A stretch of 64,000 nt of DNA. Origin: Triglochin maritima. Lineage: Eukaryota; Streptophyta; Magnoliopsida; Alismatales; Juncaginaceae. The position numbers and the translations under genes are program-made. Below, in pieces: positions 36,826 to 47,530 of this stretch. The notes beneath the pieces are model-generated. The model had not been told where the DNA came from, searched no databases, and saw nothing but the letters and a program-made list of their open reading frames with translations. Where the stretch lies: NCBI GenBank assembly GCA_963682175.1, contig OY821774.1:48436201-48500200 (forward strand). Direction: 5' to 3'. Each line of letters begins with the position of its first letter. Position 1 is the stretch's first letter.

Positions 36826-39667
36826 TTATATTGCAGGCATATCGCATAGGGTCATTTTGATTTTCTCCTGTTCCAAGTCATAGATCTTATCACTCATACC
36901 TTCTTTTCCATAGGCTTCTGTCATTACAGAGTAAGTCATAGAATCTGGAATGTGATTCTTATCCTTCATATGGTGGAAGACTCTCTCCATCTCTAACAAA
37001 TCCCCTGCTTTTGCACATGCAGAGATCACAGAATTGTAAAAGAAAGTATCTGTCAGTATCTCGAACTTTTCAGCCAATTTGACACAGCTCACCACTTTGT
37101 GGAAGAGCCCTGCTTTACTAAATCCATTGATTAAGCAGCAAAAGGTCTTAGTGTCTGCTTTAATCCTCTCAACACGCATTTGATCAAAAGCACCTTCCAT
37201 ATGTTTAGCATCCCCTACATCCGCAAATGCCTCAATGACATTATTGTATGTTGATGTTGTCCAGGGGAATGATAACTTTCTCATATGTTCCATAACTGCA
37301 CTCATTTTGTCGTACATCCTTTTCTTCCCATAAGCACCAATAAGTATGTTAAATGTACGAGTGTCTGGTTCAATTCCAATACCTCGAAACTTTTCATACC
37401 ATTTCTCCATTGATGTTATCAGCCCCCTGCTGCCAAACAAACTTAGGATAGTATTCATAGTCCAGACATCAGGCTTGCATGTGTTCCCCTCAAGCATAGC
37501 AGAAAGCACTTTCTCCACCATGTCAAATTTTCCAGCTTTGCCATATCCACTTAACACTGTGTTTTGTGTAACTGTGTTAACCATGACCCCTCGATCGGAC
37601 ATTTCTTTGTACAAAGAGTCAACAAGGTCGAAGCGTGACTGATCCATACAGGCCTTAATTAATATGCTGTAAGTATAGACATTAGGTTGACAGAGGGGCA
37701 AAGTCTTCATTTTGTTCAGAACTGAAAATGCACCATCTATAAGATTACTCCTGCAATAAGCTGCAACCAGGGCTGTGTAGAGTACGGGTGTTGGACCAAC
37801 TTCTTCTTCAAGCATGGAATCAAAGAGCTGATGAGCACGTGCAGCCTGGCCAGATCTGCCAAGAAGGTCTAGAAGCTTCATGTATGTTCCTTCTTTCGGT
37901 TGATAGAAGGATTGCCCTTTGAGCATGTCAAAGACCTACCAGAATACAAATAAAAATGTATTATGTATTGATCAACTGAGATGTTTTGCTTTAATCAAAT
38001 GCAAATATGTCACATCCTCGCGGGCTTTGACTCGTGAAACTAAAGACTTTGTAAGTTCAACACTATGCATCATCCTAGAGAACAGAGTAAACCACAAGTT
38101 CATATCAAACAAAAAGCTTATTCGAGTAAAGTTCAAATTAGTTGTTTTGATTCTAACAAATCATTCAATGATGTTTGTCGTTGAAGTGCACATTTCAATA
38201 CTTACCCACCAACTATGAAACCAAACATTGTTAAACTGAATTCACTAATTAAACTCGCTACTTTTCTAAGATCACAATGTTAGGGTCAGACAGAAATTCA
38301 AAAGCACTATGGTTTGTCATAGCATAGGGAAACTATCCTCAACACCAATCCACTTGTTAAACTTGTTCCTTCCTCGGCACCTTGAGTATACGGGCACTTC
38401 TAAACTCCTTAACAGTAAAATTTTGTTCTAATCATCTCTTCTAATTTGCACCTTGAGAAGATTTTGACCCTTGTACTCTTGTTGGCCCTAACCATAACTT
38501 GGTGTAATTGGCGTCGGCGATATATTAATCCACTGGGTAAAGCTACATTGCTAGTGGCCACTAAGAATGACAATGACAAAATGTGCTTAAAACCAAGGTT
38601 TTCATAACCGAACCGGATGTCAAACCGGCAACGTCAAAAGGTTCAGAGGGTCGACCGGAGTCGGACCGAATCGAACCGGTTGAACCGGTGACGTCAGCAT
38701 GACATCATAAATATAGAAATAAACAAAAAATAACCATGAAAAATAAGAATAAAAACCGATTGGAGTGTTGAGTCTATGGATCTAATTAGGAATGCGGGGA
38801 TAATAGGGGGCGACATCCCCTGCGGGACGTTTTTTTTGTTTCAACGTCCTATTATTATACTCTATATATTGATATGTTTACCCATTTATTTACGTTTGTG
38901 TTTTTTTTTTGGATTCGGGTAAACGGATATCCGTTTAATATCTGCAACTATCAAAGTATGCGTATCCCAACTCAAAACCAATTGGTTATGAATGGAGGGA
39001 TCTTAAAACTTATAACCTAAAAGAAAATCTACATTTTAACCGATGTGAGATTATTCTCTAACACTCTCCCGCACGGGTGATCGGGATTTATTTTTTTCCG
39101 TGTCTAAGCGTGGATAACTACGTTGGGCAATTCTGACTCTGATACCATATTGAAGTATGAGTAATTCAAAATCAATTGGTTATGAGTGAATGAATCCTAC
39201 AACTTATAACCTAAAACCTAAGATAAAGTCTCAATTTTACCAGAACTCCGAAGTTAATCACGCTTGAACTGGAGTAGTACTACTACTACGACAAGTGATC
39301 TACTGTGAAATATTTTTTTCGTATAAAATCGTAACATTAAAACACTTCAGCAGACCACAAGAAGAAGAAAAAGCACAAAGGCGGAGAGTTTGACCTGAAG
39401 AGCCTCTTCCCAGAGCCTCTTCTGGAGCTTCTCGGCCAGGACCTCGGTGACGGTAGGGACCCACGCCCTGGCAGCAGCCCGGTCGTCGAGCTTCTTCTTG
39501 AGGTTCTTGAGAGGCGTCCGGCGCGGCGCGAGCAGGGAGCCGTCGGTGGTTCCCGGGAACTCGCCCTCCTTCCAGTGCCGCTTCTTCGAGGGCGCGTGGA
39601 GGGAGGAGAAGGGGACAGAGTGTTTGGGGTTGTGGAGGGAGGTGGAGGACGGGAAGGAGAGAGCCAT
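36826..39667 (-). CDS. P-class pentatricopeptide repeat protein, plastid-targeted, 460 aa
   Basis: Two exons, 39667-39395 (91 codons) and 37935-36826 (369 codons plus TAA), joined in phase 0 by a canonical 1459-bp intron. The first exon encodes a Ser/Thr/Pro-rich, acid-poor N terminus (MALSFPSSTSLHNP) typical of a chloroplast transit peptide, then a basic segment (LKNLKKKLDD) and the first helix. The second exon encodes about nine tandem 35-residue PPR motifs, with signatures such as YTALVAAYCR, VYTYSILIKAC, TFNILIGAYGK and MTYSVMTEAYG. The architecture and the FYQPKEGTYMKLLDLLGRSG segment recall Arabidopsis EMB2750/PPR2 (At3g06430), from memory. P-class PPR proteins bind organellar RNA. The RNA target cannot be inferred here. 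There are no E, DYW or SMR domains. Confidence 0.88.
38620..38735. repeat. Truncated copy of the CCGGTTCAA MITE
   Basis: Lies in the PPR intron. It reads AAGGTTTTCATAACCGAACC at one end and continues through GAACCGGTTGAACCGGTGAC and GTCAGCATGACATCATAA, matching the reverse complement of the right part of the element at 21280-21698. The opposite terminus is not recognisable, so it is a fragment. Confidence 0.65.
38951..39239 (-). mobile_element. Probable second-family TRIM in the PPR intron, minus orientation
   Basis: Two related direct repeats (38951-39063 and 39151 to about 39239) share AAGTATG, CAATTGGTTATGA and ACTTATAACCTAAAA. They flank a short interior with GACTCTGATACCA at 39135-39147, the reverse complement of a Met-tRNA primer site. 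Read on the minus strand, the 3' LTR copy (38951-39063) starts TGTTAGAG. The 5' LTR copy is incomplete at its outer end, and no clean duplication was found. Confidence 0.55.
39240..39300. repeat. 5S rRNA-like fragment (Cassandra-type?)
   Basis: CAGAACTCCGAAGTTAATCA, then CGCTTG and GAGTAGTACTA, resembles the internal segment of plant 5S rRNA with several substitutions. It covers about 60 bp, too short and diverged for a working 5S gene. Cassandra-type TRIMs are known to carry 5S-derived LTR segments, and the adjoining TRIM-like repeat makes that origin plausible. Confidence 0.5.
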
Positions 39668-39718
39668 ACTTGGGTTGGGTGACACACTGTTTTTTTCCTT
39701 ATCTAAATTCCGAAAGAA

Positions 39719-39747
<29 letters not shown>
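39719..39747. repeat. (AT)n microsatellite upstream of the PPR gene
   Basis: About 14 AT units lie 52 bp upstream of the predicted start codon at 39667, in the presumptive promoter or 5'UTR. Confidence 0.85.
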
Positions 39748-39751
<4 letters not shown>

Positions 39752-41107
39752 CTTTATTTTATTTATTTTAAAAATAACTAAAATAACTCCAAAAATCAAA
39801 AAAATCAAAAAAACCTGACCTGCTGGAACGAGAGTGCCCAAGTCCCGGATTTTATATTGCTGGGCGCTGGACCGACCCCATACCCAGGTCCACACTACAC
39901 ATAACCTTTTCAACTTCTTTGCTTTTAATATTGTTTTGAGGGTCATTTTGCATGCGTAAACTTGAAAAGTTAGAATTAATTACGCAAATCTATTATTTTT
40001 GTTCTTCTTTAAATTTTAAATTTATCTAAACAAAAAGAAAAAAAATTTATAAGTCATCCTTAGGTTCAAAGAAAATAGTCCAATCGGAATGTTATACAAC
40101 ATTGTAATACAATGCCACGTACCCACCGGTCAATATGATTTCCTAAGTTTCAAATAAGTGTTATACAACCTAACAAGATAACACTAAACTCCAGCAGCAG
40201 CCAGCAGGAGTAAATATTGGAACTTTGTTGACAAGAATTAATGGAAAAAAACATTTTTATATATGTGTCAATATTAAAAACAATAATACTTGTATATGGT
40301 TCTCTTAATCTCTTATTGAATTCTACTTCCATATTACCATTATAGTCTAGTATTCTCCAATAGCTGTACCACATGTTCCAATCAAAGTCAATGAGGGACC
40401 CACGCGCTTTCTCCACTCTCCCGGTCACACCTTGCGTAGTCTCCCGCGTCAGCATCACCGACGCTAACGAAAAGGAGTATTTGTATATGTAACCTCTTAC
40501 TATCTCGTTTTGTATTGTGACTTTAATATTCAAAAACAAAGAGTACTCACAAATAACAAATCTTACATGCTGAGTTGTTGTCAATGATCGGAAACCCGGT
40601 CAAAGTAGTGACAATACAAAAGAGTGAAGTATAAGGAGTTAAGTATATGTGTGGTCAAAATACATGAAAATTAAAAATCCAAGAAGAACAAGGTACAATA
40701 TGGTCAAAATAACAAAGTTAAAATCAAACAATGTTTTTAGTAGAGTTATCGAAAATCAAGAGGACATTGACTCTCCAAACTATTAGATTGGGGTATACCA
40801 ATACGTTACATGACAACAATCTAATTGTAGAACTTCAAACTTAACTAGATGAAGTTATTATTTTCATACAAACAAGGGGGAAAACTACTATCATACTTGT
40901 AGCTTGTGAAAAAAAAATCATTTCATAAGAGTTAATCTTATACCATTTAGAATATAAATAACTTTGTATAACAGTGAACTAGCTAAAAGTATTGGTAAGA
41001 AGATAGAAAAAATCTTTAGTGGATACACACTGTTTGAATCTCCAATCATACAAACATCCATTGGCACATACTTCTGTTTTCGAGGGGTTCACATGCAACA
41101 ACCCCAG
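39748..41107. other. Intergenic between PPR gene and MULE
   Basis: AT-rich sequence. A 144-codon minus-strand frame at 40150-40584 has no recognisable domain. The right end of this stretch is the original flank of the PTI1-like gene before the MULE inserted at 41108-41116. Confidence 0.5.
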
Positions 41108-41116
41108 TTAGGAAAC

Positions 41117-41179
41117 TGAACTGCTAAACATCGCCCCAAAATTACTTAAATCGCCCCTTGAAATTACCAAATTGCCCTT
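41117..41179 (+). repeat. Left terminal inverted repeat of the MULE
   Basis: Begins TGAACTGCTAAACATCGCCC. It pairs with 47531-47593 at nearly every position after the first two bases. Confidence 0.92.
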
Positions 41180-41193
41180 CCTCCTATTTTTGC

Positions 41194-41201
41194 TTATATA
41201 T
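41194..41201 (+). promoter_or_regulatory. TATA box for the PMD gene
   Basis: TATATATC lies just inside the left TIR, about 70 bases upstream of the ATG at 41263. It mirrors the TATA box at the other end of the element. Confidence 0.6.
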
Positions 41202-41262
41202 CTCACAATTTCACTCTTTTTTCAAAACTTTCTCTTCCTATACCTACTACACAAGATTACGA

Positions 41263-43953
41263 ATGTCTCGGAGGCCAGGGAAGCAGCCAGCAGTTCCCCC
41301 AGTGTACCCGTATGAGGTAACATTACGTTATTTATTTGTTTTTAAAAAAAAAAAAAAAAAAAATCGTCGGCGTCCGAGGGAGACGCCCCCCGCATGGGGC
41401 GGGCGTCCGAGGAAGCCGCTCCCCCTATGGGGGGAGCGGCTTCCGAGGACGCCCGACCCATGCGGGGGGCGTCTCCCTCGGACGCCGACCCGAAGCGGGA
41501 GACGTCTGCGGAAGACGTCTCCCCGATGGGGGAGACGTCTTCCGCAGACGTCTCCCCGTAGGAGGAGGCGTCTCCGACAGACGCCTCCACCTTGCGGGAG
41601 GCGTCTCTCGCAGACGCCTCCTCCTTTTTTGTTTTTTTAATTAATAAATATCATAATTACTTTAATAAATAGTGATAAATCAAAAAAATTAATTTAACAA
41701 ATTCTTTTTAAGTTTAACATTTGTGATATTTAGTTTTAACAAATTTTGATTTAGTTTAACAATTGTTTTAATTTAGTTTAACAAATTTTGATTTAGTTTA
41801 ACAATTTTGATAATTAAGTTTAACAAATTTTGATTTAGTTTAACAATTTTGATAAATATGATAATTTAGTTTAACAAATTTAACAAATTTGTATTTAAAA
41901 TTTCAATAAATAGTCATCGGGTCACAGTGGAGGGAGAGGCAAGTCGATACCATTACACGCCTTCCGTTCTTTAGAGGATGATTCAGCACCGCGTCATCCA
42001 CGTAGACGGGGGATATCTGCTTCGGTCAGGAGGGAGAGGGAGGCATTACGTCGTCGTGAGGAGGAGGATGATTCCTTCGATGATGAGCATGTGGATAGTT
42101 TCGACGACGAGAGCGACGATGATGGCCCGTATGATGTGCGGCCGGAGGTGGAGAGGCAGGGGGATTATAGCGGAGGACGTGGTCGAGCGGGTACTTCTAC
42201 TTCCGTCGGATGGATGGTGCGGAAGGGTAGGGGTGGGAGGTTTACGGCCGGGGATTCGAGCTCGTGCACTGTTGATCCCCGCGCTCAGAAGAAGAAGAGG
42301 GTCCAGGACGATTCTTGGATCGTGAGCAGTATGACGCCTGGTGGTCCTTTAGATGGGAGCGTCATTCCTAGTTTCTGGGGTCACATTGCTAGACGGATCT
42401 GGGACGGAGAGGATCGGAAGGTTCTGAAGTGCCAGAATCGGCACAGAGCCTGTACAGCACTACAGGATTGGCGGTCTACACTGAGTGCTGATATCAGAGA
42501 GGAGATTAGTGCCACGCATTTGGGGCACTTACCGTACAGCATGTTCCCTTATCTCGACATGCCTTTGATTTCGGCGTTTGTGGAGCGGTGGCAGCCTGAC
42601 ACCAACACTTTCCACATGCCTTTCGGAGAGATGACGATCATGCTTCACGATGTTTTCCAGATCCTGCGACTTCCTGTGGATGGTCGTCTGGTTAGTGCTC
42701 AGGGGTCGACGTCTGAGCTGAGGTGTTATGTGGCAGAGTTGCTTGGTGTCACACCTGATGGTCTGGCGAGAGATACAGCTTTATGGAGTGGTGGTGGTGT
42801 CGGCATCGACTCCCTTGAGGACCTATGCAGACGGGCACGACCTCCGCGGGCCGATGATACACAGTTGACGGCGTACCTATTCTTGATGCTCGGAGCCGTC
42901 TTGTTTGTCGACAAGAGTGGTTGTCGGATCAGACCACGCGATCTACTGGAGGCTAGGGACCCGGAGACCGTTCGTGAGTACTCGTGGGGGTCAGCGACGT
43001 TGGCATACCTGTACCGGCAGCTTGGGATAGCTAGCCGTGCGGATTGTTCTGGGATTGCAGGTTGTCTTACGCTGCTGCAGGCGTGGATATACGAGTACTT
43101 TCCTGCATTCCGCCCGCATCGTGAGCGGAAGATTATCGACGAGGGTCATCCACGTTCGGGTATGTGGGTTGTCCGGAGCGAGGACAAGAGCGATGGACGA
43201 TTGCGTTCCATCCGCGCACGGCTAGATCAGATGACTGCATCAGAGGTATCAAACTTTACACCATTTATTTAATTTTAAGATGTATTATTATTAATGTGTT
43301 AAACTTTAGGTGGAGTGGTTACCCTATGGTCCTGACCCAGCAGCGGATGTCCCGAGGACTTTATTGATGGGTCTTATTCGTTATCGGGATATCATAGAGC
43401 CTTATATGCCCGATCGGGTCTTGCGTCAGTTAGGATATGTTCAGGTGATCCCGGTTGACATTCCGACACCAGAGCATGCGGTGCGGTCTGCGACAGCAGC
43501 GACGTACGACGTCAGGTTCCCCGCTTCTACAGCGGAATCGACTTGGCGGACATTTCCGAGATCATGCCGATTGTTCCTTGGCGACTTCAGACGTAGTCGC
43601 GACCCCTCCGAGTGTGATGCACGTTATCTTGATTGGTTCGGTAGTTACTCACATCCTATCATCGTCCGTGGTGCCTCCCGGAGAGCAGATCGACCACCAG
43701 ATAGGACGTGTGGCGATCTGGTAATTTTTTCATTTTATCTAAATTTATTTGTACCGTATAATTTGTTAATGTACGCTAATGTTAATGTTATGTGCAGTGG
43801 ATGGGTAAGATGATACGGGCTGTAGACCCAATCTTGCAGATGAGGGATGAGCTGCCAGACGATGCCAGAGCTGCATGCGGAGATGTGGATCAGATCATAC
43901 AGTCATGGCATACTCAGTTAGGCATCTCCGACCATGATTCGGATGATGAGTAG
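41263..43953 (+). CDS. MULE-borne plant mobile domain (PMD) protein, 650 aa
   Basis: Four exons, 41263-41316, 41914-43245, 43310-43720 and 43798-43953, all GT-AG and all in phase 0 (1953 nt with TAG). Exon 1 encodes only 18 residues (MSRRPGKQPAVPPVYPYE). Residues 19 to about 150 are low-complexity, Arg/Asp-rich and probably disordered. From about residue 175 the protein matches the plant mobile domain (aminotransferase-like PMD, as in MAIN/MAIL1): GHLPYSMFPYLDMPLISAFV near 222, then VERWQPDTNTFHMPFGEMTI, LQAWIYEYFP, and a conserved tail WLPYGPDP. The end is acidic (SDHDSDDE). PMDs occur in plant nuclear proteins that affect silencing and in transposons; the molecular activity is not established. 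It runs toward the transposase gene, 3' ends about 360 bp apart. Confidence 0.9.
41365..41624. repeat. GC-rich chained hairpin array in PMD intron 1
   Basis: About 260 bp made of consecutive inverted repeats built on the core (G)GCGTC/GACGCC and GACGTCT. Examples are CGTCTGCGGAAGACG and GGAGACGTCTTCCGCAGACG, separated by CCCC(A/G)TGGGG-like linkers. Each half-unit can pair with its neighbour on either side. The flanks are abruptly AT-rich (an A18 tract on the left, TTTTTT on the right). It lies wholly in intron 1. Confidence 0.85.
41640..41900. repeat. AT-rich tandem repeats in PMD intron 1
   Basis: Repeated TTTAGTTTAACAAATTTTGA units, six or more copies of about 30-40 bp with drift, fill the intron between the hairpin array and exon 2. 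Confidence 0.75.
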
Positions 43954-44313
43954 GCTGATCTGTTGTACCGTACTCTTAGTATTTGCATTTATATTTGTTT
44001 ATCTGTTGTACGCTTAGTATTTGTGTTTGCTTATCTGTGGTACGCTTAGTATTTGCATTTATATTTGTTTATCTGTTGTACGCTTATTATTTATTATTTG
44101 TGTTTGTGTTTGCTAACATGTCGTACGCTTATTGTTTGTATTTGTGTTTTGCTTATCTGTTGTACCCTTATTATTTGTATTTGTGTTTGATAACCTTTCG
44201 TACTATTATATATAATGCAAATAAAGCAAACATATCAAAACATATTACATAATAAAGCAACACTATATAATGTACAAACATATCAAAACATATTACATAA
44301 TTATACAAACATA
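43954..44313. repeat. Tandem repeats between convergent MULE genes
   Basis: Two arrays separate the 3' ends of the PMD and transposase genes. The first (about 43975-44205) repeats TTATCTGTTGTACGCTTA plus TATTTG stretches. The second (about 44228-44335) repeats AAACATATCAAAACATATTA two to three times and runs into the transposase stop codon. They probably hold both 3'UTRs and polyadenylation signals. Confidence 0.7.
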
Positions 44314-47300
44314 TCAAAACATATTACATAATTGTTGCCAATATGCTATCCTATGTTGGTACTCCAGCTCCCATCCAATAACACTCTCATCTCGTATTTG
44401 ATACCACAGAGTCGCTATAGGAGGTACGGGGAATCCCTCATTCAATTCCAAACGAATGTAATGAGCGTAACTCCCTAAATGAGCAATAATCAACTCTCTG
44501 CACGGTCTCGTCACGGTAGGCGGACTCTCCCAAGGTAGAACTGTAAGACATGGGTACAACGAACCATCATTTCCGAGAGAGAAGAACATAACTGCACACT
44601 TGTAAAAATTTGCAATGGGAAACAAGTCCGTCCACGTCTCCATATAGTGATTCTCGCCACAAGGTCCCCCGCCCCAATTAATCCGGTGACGAGCCTCCGC
44701 CACACCGTCATAGTATACGTGCTCATAAAAAGATGGGTTCGCAGCTATCTCATTTGAAATCGAACGACGGGCGAGTTGCCAATTGTCTTCACCACCGTGG
44801 AAAACATCGGCGACACATCGAAATCCACAGTTTCCATCAGCACGTACATCATTCCACTGGTGTAGGAATGGCATAATGATTCCTGGAATTCTATCTCCAT
44901 ATGGGAAGTCGTCTACGTCAGCCCGCCCAGTCACTACAATATGAACAAAAAATACAGTTAGATATAATAACAAAAGATACATATTTACTGAAATAAATAA
45001 CAAAATAATAATAATAATAAATGTAAGGATGGTATACATGATCCTCCTCTCACTGACGAAGAACCAGAAGATCGACCACGACCTTTGCTTCCACTACCGG
45101 AAGAACGACCACGACCTCTACTCCCACTACCTGAAGATCGACCACTACCTCGCTCTGCATACTCAAACGCACTAGGGTCCCGTCGTGTCGACTTTCCCCT
45201 TGGTCGACCTCGTAGCTTTGTTTTTACTGCAGGCTCTTTCAAATTCGAATGTTCGGGGTGTAGCTGCTCGAATAAAACCCGAGAGGCAGATCGAATTACG
45301 GTAGGGTCACTTCCTGCAATCTCATCAACCAGACTGCGAAAATGTTCGGCGTCTTGAGCTGCCTGAGACACAAACTCTGCGTTCCCGGCTCCTTCCCCAA
45401 TGACAAGTGTCCTCCAGAACGAATGAATCTGCTCTAAGTAAATTCCGTTTTCTGATTCAAGACATCCACGGATGGTACATGCGCAAGGTATCCCATGAGA
45501 AGTCAGAAAAGCGCACTCGCAACGATATTCAACTTCATCATCTAACTGTTGCATTCTCTTCACCTCCTGACTCAGCAACTGCAAACAGTGATGCGAAACT
45601 CTACCATTTATGTGACGATATAGAGAATGTCCGAAATTAGTCAAATTTCGCCGTCTCGAGTCTTCAAGAAAGTTTCGAATATTCGTCAGCTGCATTTCAG
45701 TAGCCCCGTTGACGCGCTCGAAAAGAGTGTCCAGAGCTGCAGTCGATGTAGAAATCCACTCTTTTAGAGCCGAATGAGCACTTTCGACCCTACAATTCGT
45801 GGTGTTCCCAAAATGAAGGACTTTGTTCGTCCAATTCAGCACAAACTTTTCTTTATGCACCAACCACGTGGTGTCCAGATACTCCGTGATAGCCGGCCAC
45901 GATCTATACAAATCTTTCAGAGCATACACAGCTCTATCATACTCGGCTTCTGAAGTAGAAAGCATGATCTTCCTCCATCTTCCACGCCTCAAAGTCTCTG
46001 CCATCTCCTTATTCTTGCCGAATACGTGGTACGCGTAATTCAATACGTCTTTGTTGATGTGCCATGTGCAGAGTAAATGAGCAGAGTCTGGAAAAACCTC
46101 TCTCACTGGTCGCATAAGGCCTAACTCCCGGTCTGTTATTATTGCAGTCGGGCTGACAGTCCCCAATAACAGATCTCTCAACTTCTCCATCACCCACAAA
46201 TAACTGGAGTAAGATTCATCCATCAAAATCGCATATCCAATAAGGAAATTCATGTTTGCTGGTGTGACCCCAATCATTTCGAACAAAGGCATCTTATACT
46301 TGTTCGTCTTGTAAGTCGAATCCATGCAGATAACGAAAGGATATGTCCGCAACAACTGGACTGACGTCGGATGTGCCAAAAAAGCGTGAGTGACGACATC
46401 AGTTTCTGGATCCGCCATAATCCAATGTAAGTACTCACACTGCACTGCTTGGTAGAGAAACTGCTGGACGGGATTCCGATCTTCAGATTTTGTCCTCCTC
46501 ATGTAATCTCTGAAATTATAAATATGCCTTTGATTTGGATTGTCCTCCGGGAATTTTTCTTTTACTGCCTTCAAGATGTTCCGTGGTTTTGCTTGCGCCT
46601 CTGTCATATCACGAACAATCTTCTTCGCCCCAGAACTTAGACCACTAATTTGACGATGACCCTCTGGATAAACTGCCAGTCTGTGGTTGTGATGTCCGTG
46701 AGCACTATTAAAAACCAAAACCCATCCATCACGATCTCGTCGCTCCACCACTTTTATTAAGAAACGGCAACCGCAACCCTTTCTTTTGGTGTTTCTTCGA
46801 AGTGCAGTATCCATATCCCGAGACTCCATTTGATTTCGCCGGTCGCATCTCAAATAACAATCCATCCGACTATCTGATCTTGTTTTGTACGACGACACGA
46901 CCAAAAAAAACCCAGCTCCGATAGCTACTTGTTTGGCCCATTTACATGCTTCATCGATTGTTGCAAAGATTTGTGTAGTTTGAAATAACTCACTGTAATC
47001 CACTCCATCACCACCGAAATCTGGAACCTACAAAAATAAAATCAAAATTAAAAAAAATTAAAAAATTTCAAAAATAAAGTCGAAATTAAAAAAACAAAAT
47101 CAAAATCAAAAAAAAAAAAAAAAATAGGCGTCTGTGTTACACGCCTGCCCCATGGATGGGGCGTCTGTGTTAAACGCCTTCCCCAACGGTAAGGCGTCTG
47201 CGTAGGACGCCTGACCGAAGGGAAGGGCGTCTACTACAGACGCCTTACCCATGGGGAGGACGTCTACATAAGACGCCTCTCCCATTGCGTAGGCGTCTGC

Positions 47301-47437
47301 GTTAGACGCCTAGGCCATGGGGAGGGCGTCCTACGCAGACGCCCTCACCATGGGGGAGGCGTCTAATGCAGACGCTCGGCCCAAAATTTGCCCCGCGCCA
47401 GGCTTACCTCACCCGATGCATCACCCTCGCCAGACAT
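44314..47437 (-). CDS. MULE transposase fused to OTU cysteine protease, 879 aa
   Basis: Three exons on the minus strand: 47437-47408 (MSGEGDASGE), 47027-45038 and 44933-44314 (2640 nt with TGA), with canonical splice sites. Domains: FAR1/WRKY-GCM1-like zinc finger (about 25-130, with GCGC and HGHHNH), MULE DDE core (D246 in CMDSTYK, D309 in TDRELG, E425 in RVESAHSALK), then a SWIM-type finger (C513, C515, C525, C527) that reads CxC...CxC, not the usual CxH. Next comes a Gly/Arg/Ser-rich linker and an OTU-type peptidase with DGNCGFR (D706, C709) and H831 in AHYIRLEL. The transposase should bind the TIRs and cut the ends. OTU domains are deubiquitinases, so a role in shielding the protein or altering host ubiquitin signals is inference. 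If intron 2 were unspliced the two parts would separate. Confidence 0.9.
47126..47385. repeat. GC-rich chained hairpin array in transposase intron 1
   Basis: About 260 bp of inverted repeats built on AGGCGTCTGCGT/ACGCAGACGCC with CCCCATGGGG linkers. It resembles the array at 41365-41624 in motif, length, position (first intron) and AT-rich borders, but the units have different sequences. It lies between the 10-codon first exon and exon 2. Confidence 0.85.
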
Positions 47438-47484
47438 TTTCGTGGTGTTTTTACTGATAAATTATGAATATACAAGACCATATG

Positions 47485-47496
47485 TCTTATTTATAG
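47485..47496 (-). promoter_or_regulatory. TATA box for the transposase gene
   Basis: The minus strand reads TCTATAAATAAG about 50-60 bases upstream of the start codon at 47437, just inside the right TIR. Confidence 0.65.
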
Positions 47497-47530
47497 ACAC
47501 GGGACGATATGGGTATTAAATATATTGTTA

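Noticed and set aside
39240..39300. Functional 5S rRNA gene
   Set aside because: Only about 60 bp match, with substitutions. Both gene ends are missing.
40150..40584. 144-codon minus-strand open frame between the PPR gene and the MULE
   Set aside because: No recognisable domain, AT-driven composition, no promoter or splice support.
41365..41624. GC-rich repeats resembling a CRISPR-like or satellite array
   Set aside because: Units are variable inverted repeats in a plant intron with no constant direct repeat and spacer pattern, so they are treated as hairpin arrays.
41158..41644. Long Pro/Arg/Gly-rich frames through the left MULE hairpin array
   Set aside because: Shadows of GC-rich inverted repeats. 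The real first exon is 41263-41316 with a clear GTAACA donor.
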